From assembly GCA_019309815.1 (NCBI GenBank), contig JAFDFO010000061.1:1-14151 (forward strand): a DNA stretch of 14,151 nucleotides, given 5' to 3'. The position numbers and the translations under genes are program-made. This stretch comes from Deltaproteobacteria bacterium. Lineage in GTDB: Bacteria; Desulfobacterota; Desulfobacteria; Desulfobacterales; C00003060. The notes beneath the pieces were generated by a model. The model saw only the letters and a list, made by a program, of their open reading frames with translations, searched no databases and was not told where the DNA came from. This document shows, in pieces, positions 13,047-14,151 of the stretch (the first letter of the stretch is position 1; each line of letters opens with the position of its first letter).

Positions 13047-13082
13047 AAAAGAGGTTAGCCATTCAAGGTAGCCTCTTTTTTT
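13047..13082 (+). terminator. Rho-independent terminator after rplQ
   Basis: AGAGGTTAGCC and GGTAGCCTCT form a stem with one G-U and one bulged base around the loop ATTCAA, ending in a run of seven T at 13076-13082. It stands 41 bases after the rplQ stop and closes the ribosomal transcript. Confidence 0.85.
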
Positions 13083-13243
13083 GTGTGGAGAAATCCTCTT
13101 CGTCGAATATCGACGATTGTGTAAAGCTATGTTTGATTTTGGGTTGCGGGACCGAGCTACAATATCCTGATCATCTCCCGATTAGTTGTAGTTATTTAAG
13201 GCCAAATAGATGGGTTATCTCCAATTGAACAGGCGTTATCCCA
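13083..13243. other. Non-coding stretch with no recognised feature
   Basis: Between the operon terminator and the octamer arrays I see no gene, RNA gene or clear promoter. A small perfect palindrome, CGTCGA and TCGACG around a three-base loop at 13101-13115, is the only local structure and may be chance. Confidence 0.5.
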
Positions 13244-13478
13244 GAGGGGTCAAGGGGTCCAGGATTCAAGGGTTCGAGTGAAATGCTAAAGAATTACAAA
13301 GATTTGAAAATCTGGTGAAAGTCATACGAACTCTGTTTAGACATTTACAGGATAACTGGAAAATTCTTAAAACAAGATCGATACGGTCAGGTATTTAAGG
13401 GGAAAGGATGCCTAACGCATTGACAAAATGGTTGAAAAACAGACACTTGAATCCTTGACCCCTTGATTCCTCGAACCC
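13244..13478. mobile_element. Inverted-octamer-bounded element carrying a decayed IVP gene
   Basis: The left arm (13246-13277) is four tandem 8-mers (GGGGTCAA, GGGGTCCA, then GGATTCAA and GGGTTCGA). The right arm (13447-13478) is four 8-mers in the opposite orientation. The 27 bases at 13244-13270 and 13446-13472 are complementary at 24 positions. Between the arms is the pseudogene at 13283-13458, whose C-terminal codons run into the right arm. This is the architecture of a small terminal-inverted-repeat element, but no transposase or clear target duplication is visible, so mobility is inferred. Confidence 0.55.
13283..13458 (+). pseudogene. Broken four-helix-bundle (23S rRNA intervening-sequence-type) protein gene
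   Basis: From the ATG at 13283 the translation reads MLKNYKDLKIW, then a TGA at 13316-13318, then KSYELCLDIYRIT and the segment KFLKQDRYGQ. This is the N-terminal helix of the four-helix-bundle/IVP family (typical pattern YKDLKVWQKS...FPKEERYGLTSQ), with the TGA standing where a Gln codon is usual. The middle of the protein (normally LTSQIRRAAVSIPSN and beyond) is missing. In a different frame, 13408-13458 reads MPNALTKWLKNRHLNP and stops, which resembles the family's C-terminal helix. So the gene has a premature stop, an internal deletion and a frame change. Family members are about 115-130 residues and are related to the Avd accessory protein of diversity-generating retroelements; their function outside those is poorly known. 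Confidence 0.75.
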
Positions 13479-13479
13479 T

Positions 13480-13512
13480 CTTCTCCAACTAAATTGGAGA
13501 AGAACCCTTTTT
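13480..13512 (+). terminator. Possible terminator hairpin at the right end of the IVP element
   Basis: CTTCTCCAA at 13480-13488 is exactly complementary to TTGGAGAAG at 13494-13502, with the loop CTAAA. A run of five T at 13508-13512 follows after five bases. The stem is strong but AT-mixed and the T-run is offset, so it may be a weak terminator for the element or simply part of its end. Confidence 0.4.
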
Positions 13513-13583
13513 GTTGACTTTGTGGCACTACGTATTAAGTTGTCCAAATCAGAAACATATTCCAAACTCGGGAGGAGTACTGT

Positions 13584-14075
13584 ATGAAAAAAGTTGAAAA
13601 CGGAAAATTTGTCAAGGTCGAATACACGGGTACGTTGGGAAATGGTGATGTATTCGACACCAACAAGAATTCTCACCCCATTGAAATCGAAGTTGGGGCT
13701 GGCAAACTCATCAAGGGATTTGAAGACGCACTCGTGGACATGGAACAAAACGACAAGAAAAATTTTACCCTTTCCCCTGAAGAAGGCTACGGCAAGAGGA
13801 ATGAAGAGCTGGAACAGACTTTTTCGCGTTCCGAGCTCCCGGATGGGTTTGACCCACAAGTAGGTCAGGTTTTGGCCCTCAGCCATCCTGAGGGTGGCCA
13901 GCTTCCCGCAAAAGTGAAGCACGCGGACGCTGAAAACATCACTGTCGATCTAAATCACCCCCTGGCAGGGGAGACCCTGACCTTTGAAATAGAAATCCTT
14001 GAGATCAATGATGAGGCAACTCAGCCAACCTGCAACCCATCGACCTGCAGCACCTGTGGACCTGGCACCTGCTGA
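13584..14075 (+). CDS. SlyD-like FKBP-type peptidyl-prolyl isomerase with Cys-rich tail
   Basis: A 163-residue cytoplasmic cis-trans prolyl isomerase and chaperone of the SlyD/FkpB group. The FKBP part shows VEYTGTLGNGDVFDTN (residues 12-27) and IEVGAGKLIKGFEDAL (35-50), then the SPEEGYGKR motif at 64-72 that leads into the insert-in-flap chaperone domain (about 72-125). The FKBP fold resumes with HPLAGETLTFEIEI at 125-138. The last 14 residues hold C150, C155, C158 and C163, a possible metal-binding tail comparable in idea to the Cys/His-rich tail of SlyD, which supplies nickel for hydrogenases. The start ATG at 13584 has GGAGGAG seven bases upstream. It is a separate unit with its own terminator. 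The exact paralogue name is uncertain. Confidence 0.93.
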   Translation: MKKVENGKFVKVEYTGTLGNGDVFDTNKNSHPIEIEVGAGKLIKGFEDALVDMEQNDKKNFTLSPEEGYGKRNEELEQTFSRSELPDGFDPQVGQVLALSHPEGGQLPAKVKHADAENITVDLNHPLAGETLTFEIEILEINDEATQPTCNPSTCSTCGPGTC

Positions 14076-14104
14076 TAACGTAAACTGACAAATTCAAAAA
14101 CAAG

Positions 14105-14133
14105 AAGCCGGCTAATAAAAGCCGGCTTTTCTT
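14105..14133 (+). terminator. Rho-independent terminator after the SlyD-like gene
   Basis: AAGCCGGC at 14105-14112 pairs exactly with GCCGGCTT at 14121-14128 around an AT-rich eight-base loop, followed by further T residues interrupted by one C. It stands 29 bases after the stop codon. The stem is GC-rich and the symmetry with A-rich flanks means it could also act on the opposite strand. Confidence 0.85.
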
Positions 14134-14151
14134 ATCCATTCTGTCCCAAGG

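Noticed and set aside
12535..13062. Minus-strand Ser/Ala/Phe-rich open frame of 175 codons
   Set aside because: It is the antisense of the purine-rich L17 tail, with a low-complexity composition that follows from the sense codons.
13523..13538. TGGCAC upstream of the SlyD-like gene as a sigma-54 -24 box
   Set aside because: The -12 GC dinucleotide is absent at the required spacing; only AT-rich bases are found there.
13514..13541. TTGACT as a -35 box of a sigma-70 promoter for the SlyD-like gene
   Set aside because: At 16-17 base spacing the -10 candidates (TAAGTT, AAGTTG) match the consensus poorly, and TATTAA lies only 13 bases away. A promoter must exist nearby, but I cannot place it.
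13083..13583. tRNA or other structural RNA gene downstream of the operon
   Set aside because: No cloverleaf or known RNA motif is visible; the strong inverted repeats are the octamer arms and a simple hairpin.
13395..13922. Minus-strand open frame of 175 codons across the IVP pseudogene and the SlyD-like gene
   Set aside because: It covers the antisense of a clear FKBP domain and of the pseudogene; no family resemblance is seen.

Overview
This window is the 3' two-thirds of a bacterial S10-spc-alpha ribosomal protein supercluster, read entirely on the + strand, followed by a terminator, a decayed repeat-bounded element and a separate SlyD-type FKBP gene. It opens inside rplB and runs rpsS-rplV-rpsC-rplP-rpmC-rpsQ-rplN-rplX-rplE-rpsN-rpsH-rplF-rplR-rpsE-rpmD-rplO-secY-map-rpmJ-rpsM/rpsK-rpsD-rpoA-rplQ. 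The order, the spc layout without adk or infA, the zinc (C+) forms of S14, L36 and S4, and the Cys-rich SlyD tail suggest a Gram-negative, probably anaerobic bacterium of the former Deltaproteobacteria (Desulfobacterota or a relative). That placement is an inference from gene order and protein flavour, not from a search.

Region by region: 1-2613 is the end of the S10 operon (L2, S19, L22, S3, L16, L29). 2714-7296 carries S17 and the spc ribosomal proteins. 7400-9470 holds the SecY translocon subunit and methionine aminopeptidase, which exports or trims nascent chains. 9550-13006 is the alpha part (L36, S13/S11, S4, RNA polymerase alpha, L17), closed by a rho-independent terminator at 13047-13082. 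13083-13583 is non-coding and contains a broken four-helix-bundle (IVP-type) gene between inverted octamer arrays. 13584-14075 is the SlyD-like isomerase with its own terminator.

Three things stand out. First, S13 and S11 are one continuous reading frame: S13 is nearly complete, but the last few S13 residues, the intergenic spacer and about the first 30 residues of S11 are missing. This is either a true deletion/fusion or an assembly collapse. Second, several wider gaps in this essential operon are filled with degenerate tandem 7-mers or 8-mers, often as inverted arms that could fold into hairpins. The same architecture, with 8-mers, bounds the IVP pseudogene downstream, which suggests these gap fillers could be deletion derivatives of one class of small mobile element. 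Third, L17 carries a 133-residue Lys/Glu/Ala-rich tail that more than doubles its length.
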